A program made the translations under genes and the position numbers. 28,563 bases of DNA from Pseudomonadota bacterium (GTDB taxonomy: Bacteria; Myxococcota_A; Polyangia; Polyangiales; Polyangiaceae), in contig JAFAER010000118.1 in assembly GCA_023423895.1 (NCBI GenBank), forward strand, positions 1 to 28,563, written 5' to 3'. This document shows, one piece after another, positions 1 through 7,279 of this stretch (position 1 is the first letter of the stretch; each line of letters begins with the position of its first letter). Below the pieces are notes generated by a model. That model had not been told where the DNA came from. It did not search any database and was given only the letters and a program-made list of their open reading frames with translations.

Positions 1-2
1 AG

Positions 3-425
3 CTGTTCAACGCACAGGGCGAGCGGCTTCTCGAGACCATGCGCAACAGCGGTCGCGATGACCTCATGAATCAGGCCGACCAGCTCGAGGACGCTGCGAA
101 GGACTTCTGGAAGCAGAAGAAGCAGCAAGAGCTCGACGGCGCGGACGAGATCATGATCCGTCGCTACGCGACGTCGGTCGCCTACGCCCGCAAGTACAAC
201 GTGAAGAACGCGGCGATCACCAAGGCCATCGGGCGACTCGCGTACTACACGGACATCATCGGCGACGCGAAGATGCAGCAGTACGTCACCAACTCGCCGG
301 ACCCGACGACGAAGGGCGCCTCGAAGCTGCCGTACACGACGAACATGTACGTGCAGACGCGGCCCGGCCTCACGGTTCTCCCGGCCGCTCAGGGTGATTC
401 GAAGCCGCTGCCGGCATCGCCGTGA
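3..425 (+). CDS. C-terminal fragment of an unrecognised protein (5' end outside window)
   Basis: The reading frame is open from the first complete codon at position 3, so this is the 3' part of a longer gene; an internal ATG at 39 gives a 128-residue product but is probably not the start. The visible part is charged and helical for about 80 residues (KKQQELDGADE, Lys/Asp/Glu-rich) and ends in a Pro/Ala/Ser tail. I recognise no domain. It lies directly upstream of a GltE-like TPR lipoprotein. In Myxococcus xanthus the glt and nfs loci place the large periplasmic GltD/NfsD near GltE/NfsE, so a GltD-type identity is possible from position only. The stop codon (423-425) touches the first, degenerate unit of a heptamer array. 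Confidence 0.6.
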   Translation: MFNAQGERLLETMRNSGRDDLMNQADQLEDAAKDFWKQKKQQELDGADEIMIRRYATSVAYARKYNVKNAAITKAIGRLAYYTDIIGDAKMQQYVTNSPDPTTKGASKLPYTTNMYVQTRPGLTVLPAAQGDSKPLPASP

Positions 426-458
426 CTTCAGGCTCCAGGCTCCAGGCTCCAGGCTCCA
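424..458. repeat. heptamer array, locus 1 left arm (GGCTCCA x4)
   Basis: Four exact GGCTCCA units occupy 431-458, preceded by one degenerate unit (GACTTCA, 424-430) that overlaps the upstream stop codon. With the array at 580-610 it forms a perfect 30-bp inverted repeat (428-457 against 581-610) enclosing about 120 bp that holds no convincing gene. Confidence 0.95.
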
Positions 459-579
459 GGATGAGAAGAGAGATGAACGCGAGGTTCGCCAAGAGCATGC
501 AGGTCGAGGTCGCTGCCGCTGCGTCTCCGCGACGAATGACCCGGCAGGAAGGGCCCAGCCGCCCTCATGGCTCTCGGTC

Positions 580-610
580 CGGAGCCTGGAGCCTGGAGCC
601 TGGAGCCTGA
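580..610. repeat. heptamer array, locus 1 right arm (TGGAGCC x3 plus a variant)
   Basis: One CGGAGCC and three TGGAGCC units (580-607) followed by TGA form the right arm of the inverted pair. The array ends 8 bases before the ATG at 616. The last GGAG (602-605) is the only Shine-Dalgarno-like sequence in front of that start, about 10 bases upstream, so the repeat probably supplies the ribosome binding site. If transcribed with the left arm it could be locked in a long stem. Confidence 0.95.
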
Positions 611-615
611 TCCCC

Positions 616-1953
616 ATGCGAACCATCCTCACCAAGTCCATCTCGGCCGGCCTCGCTGCAGGCCTCATCCTCGTCTTCGCGGCGTGCGGCGGCGACGACA
701 AGCGCGTCGTCGCTCCTTCGGCGGATGCAGGTGCGGGCACGCCCGTCATGACGGAGGGCGGCGGGCAGGTCGGCGTCGTCGACAGCGCCGGCGGCTCGGG
801 CCTGACGGGAACGGCGCGCAGCCATTACGAGGCCGGCTGGAAGGCGTGGCTGAACGGCGACCTCCAGACGGCGAAGAAGAAGTTCCAGGACGCGCAGTCG
901 GCCGATCCGAAGTCGCCGGCGCCGCCGTACTCGCTCGGCGTCGTGCTCGAGCGTCTGGGCGACACCGCCGGCGCGCAGAGCGCGTACCGCAACGCGTTCA
1001 CGAACAACCCGAATCACGAGATCTCGATGTGCGCGCACGCGCTCTCGCTCGCGAACGCGGGGCACCCGGGTGAGGCCGACACGTTCCTCCAGGATCGGCG
1101 GAACAAGAGGCAGGAATCGCCGCGTCTGACGGCGTGCCACGGGGAGCTGAAGAGCATCGCGAAAGATCACGGAACGGCCCAGCAGCTCGCGCAGGACGCG
1201 CTCCGGATGGACCCGGACCTCAAGGAGGCGATGGTCGTCATCGCGCGCGATCACTACCGCGCGCGAAAGCTCGATCTCGCGAAGTACGCGCTCCAGGCCA
1301 TCCTCGAAGGCTTCGGCGAGGCGAGCCCGGCGCGCGACAAGGACAACGCCGAGGCGCATCTCATCCGCGGGCTCATCTATCGTGAAGGTGGAGCGCGCGC
1401 CGTCGCGCTCGCGGACTTCGAGGCGGCGGTGAAGCGGCGCCCGGACCTCGTCGAGGCGCTCATCAACCTCGGGTCGATGCGCCTCGAGGCGGGGAACGCG
1501 ACCGAGGCGCTGTCCGTCCTGGAGAGCGCGACGCGCTTCGGCCCGAACAACGCGATCGCCCATCTCAACCTCGGTGACTGCTATCGCCTGCTCGGCCGCT
1601 ATGCCGATGCGAAGAAGGAGTTCGAGCTCGCGCTCTCGCGCGACTCGAGCCTCATGGCGGCTCACTACGATCTCGGCCTCATGTTCCTCACGGCCCCGAC
1701 GATCCCGGGCTACAGCGCCGACAGCCAGGTCTCGACGGCCATCAAGGAGCTCGAGCAATACCGCACGATGCGCGGGCCGAAGGCACCGCCGGGCGTGCAG
1801 GACGACATCGACGACCTCATCGCTCGCGCGAAGGCAAAGCAGGCCGAGCTGAAGCAGACCCCCGCCGCAGCTGCCGCAGCGCCCGCAGCACCTGCGGCGG
1901 CGCCGGCCAGCGCAGCGAAACCCGCCGGTAGCGCTCCGGCGACGAAAAAGTAA
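616..1953 (+). CDS. gltE: TPR-repeat lipoprotein, GltE (AglT/NfsE)-like
   Basis: A 445-residue exported lipoprotein. The start at 616 gives a short basic n-region, a hydrophobic core and a lipobox-like FAAC with Cys24; upstream in-frame starts would bury this signal. Tetratricopeptide repeats are visible at about residues 69-135 and, more regularly, 245-358 (patterns such as AHLNLGDCYRLLGRYADAKK). The tail from about 414 is Ala/Pro-rich, as in periplasmic linkers. GltE/AglT and its paralogue NfsE are TPR lipoproteins of the M. xanthus gliding and spore-coat trans-envelope complexes and are encoded near GltG/NfsG, as here. It is followed 21 bases downstream by a small exported protein. The function as a scaffold linking inner-membrane and outer-membrane parts is inferred from the family; any generic TPR lipoprotein would look similar without the context. 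Confidence 0.8.
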   Translation: MRTILTKSISAGLAAGLILVFAACGGDDKRVVAPSADAGAGTPVMTEGGGQVGVVDSAGGSGLTGTARSHYEAGWKAWLNGDLQTAKKKFQDAQSADPKSPAPPYSLGVVLERLGDTAGAQSAYRNAFTNNPNHEISMCAHALSLANAGHPGEADTFLQDRRNKRQESPRLTACHGELKSIAKDHGTAQQLAQDALRMDPDLKEAMVVIARDHYRARKLDLAKYALQAILEGFGEASPARDKDNAEAHLIRGLIYREGGARAVALADFEAAVKRRPDLVEALINLGSMRLEAGNATEALSVLESATRFGPNNAIAHLNLGDCYRLLGRYADAKKEFELALSRDSSLMAAHYDLGLMFLTAPTIPGYSADSQVSTAIKELEQYRTMRGPKAPPGVQDDIDDLIARAKAKQAELKQTPAAAAAAPAAPAAAPASAAKPAGSAPATKK

Positions 1954-1974
1954 GCTGTCCGGAGGAGCCTCGAG

Positions 1975-2217
1975 ATGAAGACCGCAAGCCTGCTCGTTCT
2001 GCCGCTGGTCCTCGCGGCCGTCACGCTCTCCGATGATGCCTCCGCCCAGCAGAAGGGCGGCGTCATCACGATCAACGAGGTCACGATCGTCGGACGCGTG
2101 CAGAAGCCCGTCGCGTCGGTCGACGTCAGCAAGATCCAGCCGAAGCTGACGCTCGCCGAGCTCCGTCAGCCGTTCCTCGATCGCATCGAAGAAGCGGCGC
2201 GAAAAGATCCATTCTGA
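1975..2217 (+). CDS. small exported protein of the Glt/Nfs-like cluster
   Basis: An 80-residue protein with a clear signal peptide (hydrophobic LLVLPLVLAAV, likely cleavage after DASA) and a short mature part of about 56 residues. A strong Shine-Dalgarno GGAGGAG lies 7 bases before the ATG at 1975. The mature part contains ITINEVTIVGRVQKP, which looks like two short beta strands, and a charged helical C-terminus. It has no cysteine and no lipobox. It sits between the GltE-like and TolQ-like genes with gaps of 21 and 16 bases, so it is almost certainly in the same operon. Its position suggests a GltF-like periplasmic role, but I do not recognise a domain and treat this as a hypothesis. Confidence 0.75.
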   Translation: MKTASLLVLPLVLAAVTLSDDASAQQKGGVITINEVTIVGRVQKPVASVDVSKIQPKLTLAELRQPFLDRIEEAARKDPF

Positions 2218-2233
2218 GCTACGGAGAGGCGAC

Positions 2234-2929
2234 GTGATCGTCGCGGTCTCGATCCTCGTTGCCGTCGGTTGCGTGCTCGCCAGCGCGCGGCGGATGTGGC
2301 TTGCGGCGAACCCGACGGAGCTGCAGCCGGACGAGGTCCTCGCGACGCTCGGCCGGGGAGCGGACAGGGCCTCGGTCGAGAGGCTGCGACGGGCCGTCGC
2401 CGACGTGCCCGCGGCGGAGTGGGAACGCGACCTGCTCGATGCGTTGCTGCAGCCGGGCGCCGATGCGCGCGCCGCGCTCGTCAACGAGCAGCTCACCGAG
2501 CTCGACCTGCGGATGCACCGCTGGGCGCGCGTTCCTCGGGTCTGCGCGAGCGTGGCGACGAGCTTCGGTTTGCTCCTCGGGACGATGGTCCTCCGGCGCG
2601 GCCTCGCGAACGCGCCCGATCTCTCGGGTGAGCTCGGTGAGCTCTTCGTTCGTGACGTGATGGGCGACGCGGTCTCGGTCGCGACGTTCGGCATCGTCGG
2701 GACGACCTTCTGCATCGCCGCCCACGCCCACGCACGCCGGATGACACGGGCTCGCCTGGAGGCCGCCGATCGCATGATCGAGCAGCTCGAGGCCGCCGTC
2801 ACCGAAGGGGCGGAGGGGGGACCGACGGCGGAGCCGCTGGCACGGAACGCGCTTGGCGCGTCGGACCCTGTGCGCAGCGCCGAAGCGGCCGAGGCCGATC
2901 CGCCCGGGCGCGCCGCGATCGCAAAATGA
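2234..2929 (+). CDS. MotA/TolQ/ExbB-like inner-membrane protein
   Basis: A 231-residue protein from a GTG start (2234) with GGAGAGG just upstream. Hydrophobic segments fall at about 2-17, 101-120 and 145-165, separated by a long polar loop, which is the three-helix layout of TolQ/ExbB/MotA proton-channel subunits. The second helix (RVCASVATSFGLLLGTMVL) resembles the TolQ/ExbB pattern of small residues followed by GLLGT, and the third ends in an Ala/His-rich exit followed by Arg (AHAHARRMTRAR). The length matches TolQ. The C-terminal tail is Ala/Glu-rich and low in complexity. In M. xanthus the gliding motor uses AglRQS, encoded away from the main glt cluster, so a TolQ-like gene inside the GltE-GltG-like operon is notable. 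No TolR/ExbD partner is visible here. The similarity is judged by eye and is remote. Confidence 0.6.
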   Translation: MIVAVSILVAVGCVLASARRMWLAANPTELQPDEVLATLGRGADRASVERLRRAVADVPAAEWERDLLDALLQPGADARAALVNEQLTELDLRMHRWARVPRVCASVATSFGLLLGTMVLRRGLANAPDLSGELGELFVRDVMGDAVSVATFGIVGTTFCIAAHAHARRMTRARLEAADRMIEQLEAAVTEGAEGGPTAEPLARNALGASDPVRSAEAAEADPPGRAAIAK

Positions 2930-2948
2930 GGTGTGCTTTCAACGGGGT

Positions 2949-2999
2949 TTGCCGGTAGGATCGGCAGGCATCATTCCGTCGGGAACTTTTGTCCCGACG
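2949..2999 (+). promoter_or_regulatory. two tandem perfect hairpins ahead of the GltG-like gene
   Basis: In the 169-base gap before the GltG-like gene are two adjacent inverted repeats, each with a 7-base loop. The first is TGCCG/CGGCA (2950-2954 and 2962-2966). The second is CGTCGGGA/TCCCGACG (2977-2984 and 2992-2999), a perfect 8-bp stem around ACTTTTG. No T-run follows, so a Rho-independent terminator is unlikely. They could be an operator, an mRNA-processing or stability element, or an attenuator that sets the level of the downstream gene. Confidence 0.5.
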
Positions 3000-3098
3000 T
3001 CTCGTCTGAAGGCAGAGGACTTTGTCTTTCAACCTCGCCGCCGTGAAGCGACGAGCGCGTCGCGCGGCATCACTTCGAATGCACACGAGGATGAACCG

Positions 3099-4541
3099 AT
3101 GATGGGACCGGGAGCAGGCCCGCAAGCAGGACCGGGAGGAGCGGCACGCCCCGGACAGATGACCGCGGTGATGCGGGCGATGTCCGTGCAGACGGGCCCG
3201 AAGGTGCTCCGCATCGGCCTCGTCCAGGCGGGCCGCGTCGTCGAAGAGCGCATCATCAAGCAGCGCACGACGGTGACCGTCGGTTCGAACGAGCGCGCGG
3301 TGTTCGTCATCCCGTCGCAGGCGGTCCCCCCGATGTTCAAGCTCTTCGAGCTCATCGGGAACGACTACCACCTCAACTTCCTCGACGGCATGACCGGGCG
3401 CGTCGCGCTCGCGTCGGGCATCACGGATCTGCAGGCGCTCAAGGGACAGGCGAAGAAGGTCAACAACGCCTACCAGATGAAGCTGACGGAGGAGGCGCGC
3501 GGAAAGGTCGTCGTCGGGGAGACGACGTTCCTCTTCCAGTTCGTTGCGCCCCCGCCGGTGCAGCCGCGACCGCAGCTCCCGCTCGCCGTGAAAGGCGGCA
3601 TCGCGAGCCAGATCGACTGGTCGCTCACGATCATCGCCGCCTTCAGCTTCCTCCTGCACTTCGGCATCGTCGGCGCGATGTACTCGGACTGGATGGATCC
3701 GGTCGTCGGTGACGACTTCAACGTCGCCGGCCTCGTCGACATGATGAAGAACATCCCGCCGCCGCCGGTCGTCGAGCAGCCGGAGGTGGATCCGAACGCC
3801 AACGCCGTGTCGACCGCGACGGCGACGGCCGCCGCCCCGAAGTCGGGCGGAGGCGCGGGCGGCAAGAGCGGGGGCTCCGGCCAGAGTAAGGGCGCCGGGA
3901 GCGTCGGCGACAAGCAAGCCGCTGCGCTCGCCGCGCAGGCCGACCAGATGCAGATGCAGATGCTCGCGGCGCTCGGCGGCGGCTCCGCCGTCCAGGGCGC
4001 GCTCAATCGGTCGGACATTCCGCCGGTCGATCTTTCGGGCGCGGCTGCGTCCGGCGCTGGCGTCGCCCACGGCACCGGCGATCTGAAGGTCGGTGGTGGC
4101 GGCGGTGCCGTCCAGGGCGGCGGCAAGGGCGGCGGCCTGGGTGGTCTCGGCGGCGGCACCAAGAGCTCCGGCGAGGGCGGCAATGCCGGCCAAGAGCGCA
4201 AGGTCGAAGGCCCGAAGGGCGATGCGCAGCTCGGCGGCTCGACGGCTACGGTCCCGATCTCGGATGCCGATCGCGTCATCGCGGGTCTCCGTCCGCGCTT
4301 CCGTCAGTGCTACCAGACGGGCCTCAACTCGGATCCGAGTATGTCCGGCAAGGTCGTCATCACGGCCAAGGTCGGTCCGAACGGCGAGGTCGCGGACGCG
4401 AGCGTCTCCCAGAACACCGGCCTGTCGGCGAGCGTCGCATCGTGCATCGCGAACGTCGTCAAGCGCGCGTCGTTCAACCCGCCCGGCGGTGGCGGCTCGA
4501 CGCTCAACATCCCGGTCACGTTCGTCCAGCAAGGCAAGTGA
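3099..4541 (+). CDS. gltG: FHA-like / AgmX-PglI C-terminal domain protein, GltG (NfsG)-like
   Basis: A 480-residue single-pass membrane protein. The start at 3099 (ATGATG) has GAGG 8 bases upstream; the longer open frame before it lacks coding character. Residues about 30-150 look like a degenerate cytoplasmic FHA domain (conserved-type turn VTVGSNERAVFVI). A transmembrane helix lies at about 174-195, then comes a Pro-rich stretch and a long Gly/Ser/Ala-rich periplasmic linker (about 248-358). The AgmX/PglI (TonB-C-like) domain is at 388-478, with its two cysteines (Cys404 in FRQCYQTG and Cys449 in ASCIANVVKR) and the SGKVVITAKVGPNGEV core. This architecture matches GltG/NfsG, which link the inner-membrane motor to periplasmic parts in M. 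xanthus gliding or spore-coat assembly. Choosing between the Glt and Nfs branches would need a phylogeny. Confidence 0.85.
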   Translation: MMGPGAGPQAGPGGAARPGQMTAVMRAMSVQTGPKVLRIGLVQAGRVVEERIIKQRTTVTVGSNERAVFVIPSQAVPPMFKLFELIGNDYHLNFLDGMTGRVALASGITDLQALKGQAKKVNNAYQMKLTEEARGKVVVGETTFLFQFVAPPPVQPRPQLPLAVKGGIASQIDWSLTIIAAFSFLLHFGIVGAMYSDWMDPVVGDDFNVAGLVDMMKNIPPPPVVEQPEVDPNANAVSTATATAAAPKSGGGAGGKSGGSGQSKGAGSVGDKQAAALAAQADQMQMQMLAALGGGSAVQGALNRSDIPPVDLSGAAASGAGVAHGTGDLKVGGGGGAVQGGGKGGGLGGLGGGTKSSGEGGNAGQERKVEGPKGDAQLGGSTATVPISDADRVIAGLRPRFRQCYQTGLNSDPSMSGKVVITAKVGPNGEVADASVSQNTGLSASVASCIANVVKRASFNPPGGGGSTLNIPVTFVQQGK

Positions 4542-4612
4542 GCTCGCGCCGGGGACGACCCGGCGAGCTCATGCATGAGAGGGAGAGTCGGCATCCGCTG
4601 GCTCTCCCTTTC
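4540..4612 (+). terminator. double terminator-like hairpin after the GltG-like gene
   Basis: The first stem-loop overlaps the stop codon: GAGCTCG (4540-4546) pairs with CGAGCTC (4564-4570), with an inner CCGGG/CCCGG extension. The second pairs AGGGAGAG (4580-4587) with CTCTCCCT (4602-4609) and extends by three more pairs including one wobble; it runs into TTTCGAGCTTTCG. The pair plausibly ends the Glt-like operon, although the T-tract is interrupted. Confidence 0.6.
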
Positions 4613-4662
4613 GAGCTTTCGAGCTTTCGATCCTCGACGTTTTCGATCTTCGACCTTCGATC
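4609..4662. repeat. tandem octamer/heptamer array, TTTCGATC-type
   Basis: Five octamers (TTTCGAGC twice, TTTCGATC, CTCGACGT, TTTCGATC) are followed by two heptamers (TTCGACC, TTCGATC). The array begins within the terminator stem and its T-rich units may serve as the terminator tail. It differs in sequence from the GGCTCCA family but has a similar unit length, degeneracy and intergenic location. Confidence 0.85.
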
Positions 4663-4827
4663 GCGGCGCGCGCGGGTGGTCGCGGGATCGAACGTCCTCG
4701 GAGGGCGAGGCAACCAAGACCAAGAACGATGACCGGACTGCTTCGAGATGCGGGCGATCGATGGGGCTAGGTGCGTCAAATTACGCCAACTCGCCGACAT
4801 CGCTCAAGTTTTCGCGCGGCTTTTGCG
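4663..4827. other. intergenic stretch, no gene
   Basis: The interval 4542-4878 is over 300 bases without a gene. Its first part holds the terminator hairpins and the octamer array and its last part holds the promoter. The middle has no convincing coding frame. It contains a small inverted repeat GCGT/ACGC around CAAATT (about 4772-4785), upstream of the -35 element, which could be an activator or repressor site but is too short to call. Confidence 0.4.
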
Positions 4828-4856
4828 TTGACACTCCATGCCACACACACTAGAGT
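4828..4856 (+). promoter_or_regulatory. sigma70-type promoter for the polysaccharide-export operon
   Basis: A perfect -35 TTGACA (4828-4833), a 17-base spacer and a -10 TAGAGT (4851-4856, 4 of 6 matches to TATAAT) form the clearest promoter in the window. The predicted transcript starts near 4863, after the ATG at 4861, which argues that the real start of the next gene is the ATG at 4879. Confidence 0.75.
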
Positions 4857-4878
4857 CGTCATGAGGTCAGGAGGCTGG

Positions 4879-5493
4879 ATGCGCGTGCGCACGGCAGTGA
4901 AGTGGGTGTTCGCCTTCGGTGTCCTCGCGCTTGCCGCGGGACCCGCTGGCGCACAGCAGCCCAATGGGGGAGGGGCGGCGGCACCGGGGCCTGCGCCCAC
5001 GGGTCCCAGCTCCACGGACGGTCAAGTCGGCTTTCAGCGCAAGACGACGCTCACGCCACAGGAGCAGCTCGCCGAGGCGCAGAAGCACGTCACGCGGATG
5101 GAGGGCGCTGCCACGGGCGTCCGCAAGATGCTCGAAGAAGCGCGTCGGCAGCGGGACGTCGTCAAGACGCTCTGTCTGAACGACAAGCTCTCGCAGATCG
5201 ACGTCGCCATCCGCTCGGCGCGTGATCGCCGCGGGCAGCTCCAGGCTGCGGTCAACCGAAACGACGTCGAGCTGTCGAACCACGAGTTCACGATCCTCAC
5301 CGTCCTTCGCCAGCGCAGCGAGCAGATCGTTGCGGAGGCGAATCAGTGCATCGGCGAAGAATCGGCATTCGTGGGCGACACGCGAACCACGGTGAAGATC
5401 GACCCGCAGATCCCGCCGGACGAAACGCCGTACCCGCCGACGGACCCGACGCTCGTCATTGGTCCGCCGCAGTGCACCAGCTGTACGCTCTGA
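4879..5493 (+). CDS. exported alpha-helical protein of the OPX operon, function unknown
   Basis: A 204-residue protein. I place the start at 4879: an AGGAGG lies at 4869-4874, the predicted transcription start is near 4863, and the protein then opens with a textbook signal peptide (basic MRVRTAVKW, hydrophobic VFAFGVLALAAG, cleavage after AGA-QQ). An ATG at 4861 in the same frame is the alternative. The mature protein has a Gly/Ala/Pro-rich linker, then about 120 residues of charged helix (EQLAEAQKHVTRMEG through VLRQRSEQIVAEANQ), probably coiled coil, and a Pro-rich tail ending in Cys-Thr-Ser-Cys. Four cysteines lie in the mature part. It precedes the outer-membrane barrel and OPX genes and probably acts with them in the periplasm. 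I recognise no named family. Confidence 0.75.
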   Translation: MRVRTAVKWVFAFGVLALAAGPAGAQQPNGGGAAAPGPAPTGPSSTDGQVGFQRKTTLTPQEQLAEAQKHVTRMEGAATGVRKMLEEARRQRDVVKTLCLNDKLSQIDVAIRSARDRRGQLQAAVNRNDVELSNHEFTILTVLRQRSEQIVAEANQCIGEESAFVGDTRTTVKIDPQIPPDETPYPPTDPTLVIGPPQCTSCTL

Positions 5494-5725
5494 AGGGGCG
5501 CATCTGCGCTCGATGAATTCTCGCACCCAGTCCGGAAACGAATCCGGCAGCTAGCCTCGCGCGGCAGTGGCCAGACAGCAGTTGGGGATGGCAGCGCCGA
5601 GAGCCTAACGGTTCCTCGAAACGATACGTCGTTGCCAAGGCCCCACTCGCAACTGTATGTCTGCCCCCACGAGCTCTTCCGCTTTCGGACGCGAATGCGC
5701 TGGCGCTGCTCTTCCTGACTGACCG

Positions 5726-7195
5726 ATGACGAAACGCTCCGCCAAGTCGCTTGCCTCTGTTCGCCGTTGGCTTCGCTGGAGCCGTGCATGTGCGGTCATC
5801 GCCGTTCCGGCAGCAATCCTCGGCTGGTCGAGCAACGCTTCGGCGCAGGGCTGGCTCGCCGATCGGAAGTACACGGAAGGGGCCGGCATCCGAACGGGTG
5901 ATCTCGAGCTCCATCCCGGCATCGGCGGCGAGGTCGGCTACGACACGAACTGGTACCTCCGCTCGCACACCGAGGGAGCGAACATCGTCAACGGCGCGCC
6001 GCGGTTGCCCCCGCGCGACGCGGCCATCTTCCGTCTGACGCCGTCGTTCTACGTCTCGACGCTCGGCGCGCAGCGCACGGACGCCGCCGGGATGACGCGC
6101 TCCACGCCGCGCCTCATCTCCTTCCGAGGCGGCGCCTCGGCAACCGCGCGCGCGTTCATCGGCGAGGAGATGAGCCGCCAGCACAACGTCGGTTTTGCTG
6201 GCGACATGCGCCTGGACGTGGCCCATGGGCGTCCGATCGGAATGGGCGTCTGGGTCGCCTACAACCGGCTCATCCAGCCCCAGGTGCTCGCCGATCCGAA
6301 CCTCTCGTTCAATCGCAGCGACATCCGCACGGGCGCCGAGGTCATCGCAATTCCGGGCGGTGGAACGCTCGACATGCGCGTGGGCTACCAGTTCAACGCG
6401 GCGCTTTTCGAGCAGTCGAACGGCGTCCCGTACACGAACCTCACGCACGAGATCCTGGTGAAGAACCGGTGGCGCTTCCGCCCGCGCACCGCGCTCTTCA
6501 GTGACACGTCGCTCCGCTTCATCAACTACCCGAACGCCGAGCGCGCGCTGAACTACCTGAACGACTCGACGCCGCTGCGCACGCGGCTCGGTTTGACGGG
6601 CCTTCTCACGCACCGCTTCGGTGCCCTCGTGGCTGCGGGGTACGGCGCGACGTTCTTCAAGAACCCGCAGGCGTTCGCGTCGCCCCAGTACAACAGCATC
6701 AATGCTCAGGTCGAGGGAACGTTCTACCTCGGGCAGGGCAACAGCGGGACGGACGAGCCTGGCCAGGCGACGCTGCTCCTGTCGACCATCTCGCTCGGGT
6801 TCCTTCGCGACTTCCAGAACAGCCTGCTCGGCAACTTCTACAACACGAACCGCGTGTACGGCCGCATCGAGTACGCGTTCGGCGGCCGGTCGATCATCCG
6901 CTTCGACGTCTTCGGCGAGCAGCTGAACTACCCGCCGGTCTTCTACAACGCGGGGGGCGTCCCGACACAGGTGACGGGCGACTTCTCGAACTTCCGCGCC
7001 GGCGGAGGTCTCTTCGCCGAGTACCGATTGAGCTCGTCGTTCGGCATCAACACGACGATCGACTACATCCAGCAGTTCAGTGACACGCAGATCCCCGGAG
7101 CCGCTGCCCCCGGCGCGGCGGGCGTGCCGACCGGCGTGTTCGACCTGAACTATCGCCGCTTCCAGGCCTTCGCCGGCGCGCGCTACTTCTTCTGA
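5726..7195 (+). CDS. outer-membrane beta-barrel of a composite OPX/beta-barrel translocon
   Basis: A 489-residue protein with a twin-basic N-terminus, a hydrophobic segment and likely signal cleavage after ASA. The mature part alternates polar and aromatic residues throughout, with many short strands and Gly/Asn turns, and ends FQAFAGARYFF; a C-terminal Phe is the usual signal for outer-membrane barrel insertion. It is followed 84 bases later by a short OPX lipoprotein. In M. xanthus, short OPX proteins that lack the Wza outer-membrane helix work with a separate beta-barrel encoded nearby (the EpsY/EpsX type) to export polysaccharide. Size, order and features fit that model. The strand number cannot be counted reliably by eye. 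The 232 bases upstream hold only a small CCGGA/TCCGG hairpin near 5530-5550. Confidence 0.8.
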   Translation: MTKRSAKSLASVRRWLRWSRACAVIAVPAAILGWSSNASAQGWLADRKYTEGAGIRTGDLELHPGIGGEVGYDTNWYLRSHTEGANIVNGAPRLPPRDAAIFRLTPSFYVSTLGAQRTDAAGMTRSTPRLISFRGGASATARAFIGEEMSRQHNVGFAGDMRLDVAHGRPIGMGVWVAYNRLIQPQVLADPNLSFNRSDIRTGAEVIAIPGGGTLDMRVGYQFNAALFEQSNGVPYTNLTHEILVKNRWRFRPRTALFSDTSLRFINYPNAERALNYLNDSTPLRTRLGLTGLLTHRFGALVAAGYGATFFKNPQAFASPQYNSINAQVEGTFYLGQGNSGTDEPGQATLLLSTISLGFLRDFQNSLLGNFYNTNRVYGRIEYAFGGRSIIRFDVFGEQLNYPPVFYNAGGVPTQVTGDFSNFRAGGGLFAEYRLSSSFGINTTIDYIQQFSDTQIPGAAAPGAAGVPTGVFDLNYRRFQAFAGARYFF

Positions 7196-7279
7196 GCGCG
7201 CGCCTTGACCTCCTCGTGGTGAGGGATAACGCTCCCGCACGGTGAGAATCAGGCGCTGCCTGCGATCACTGAAGTCTGG

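Noticed and set aside
424..610. The heptamer arrays as a CRISPR array
   Set aside because: Units are 7 bp, directly adjacent and without spacers, and no cas gene is present.
565..2802. A 745-codon open frame on the minus strand opposite the GltE-like gene
   Set aside because: High G+C content keeps antisense frames open. The product is Arg/Ala/Leu-rich without domains, while the plus strand has signal peptides, TPRs and ribosome binding sites. The same applies to long antisense frames at 2799-4532, 5456-7759, 7756-9150, 19550-21622 and 25514-28126.
7205..7232. A promoter (TTGACC and TAACGC) ahead of the OPX gene
   Set aside because: The -10 matches poorly and the spacer is 16 bases; the gene is likely read from the 4828 promoter.
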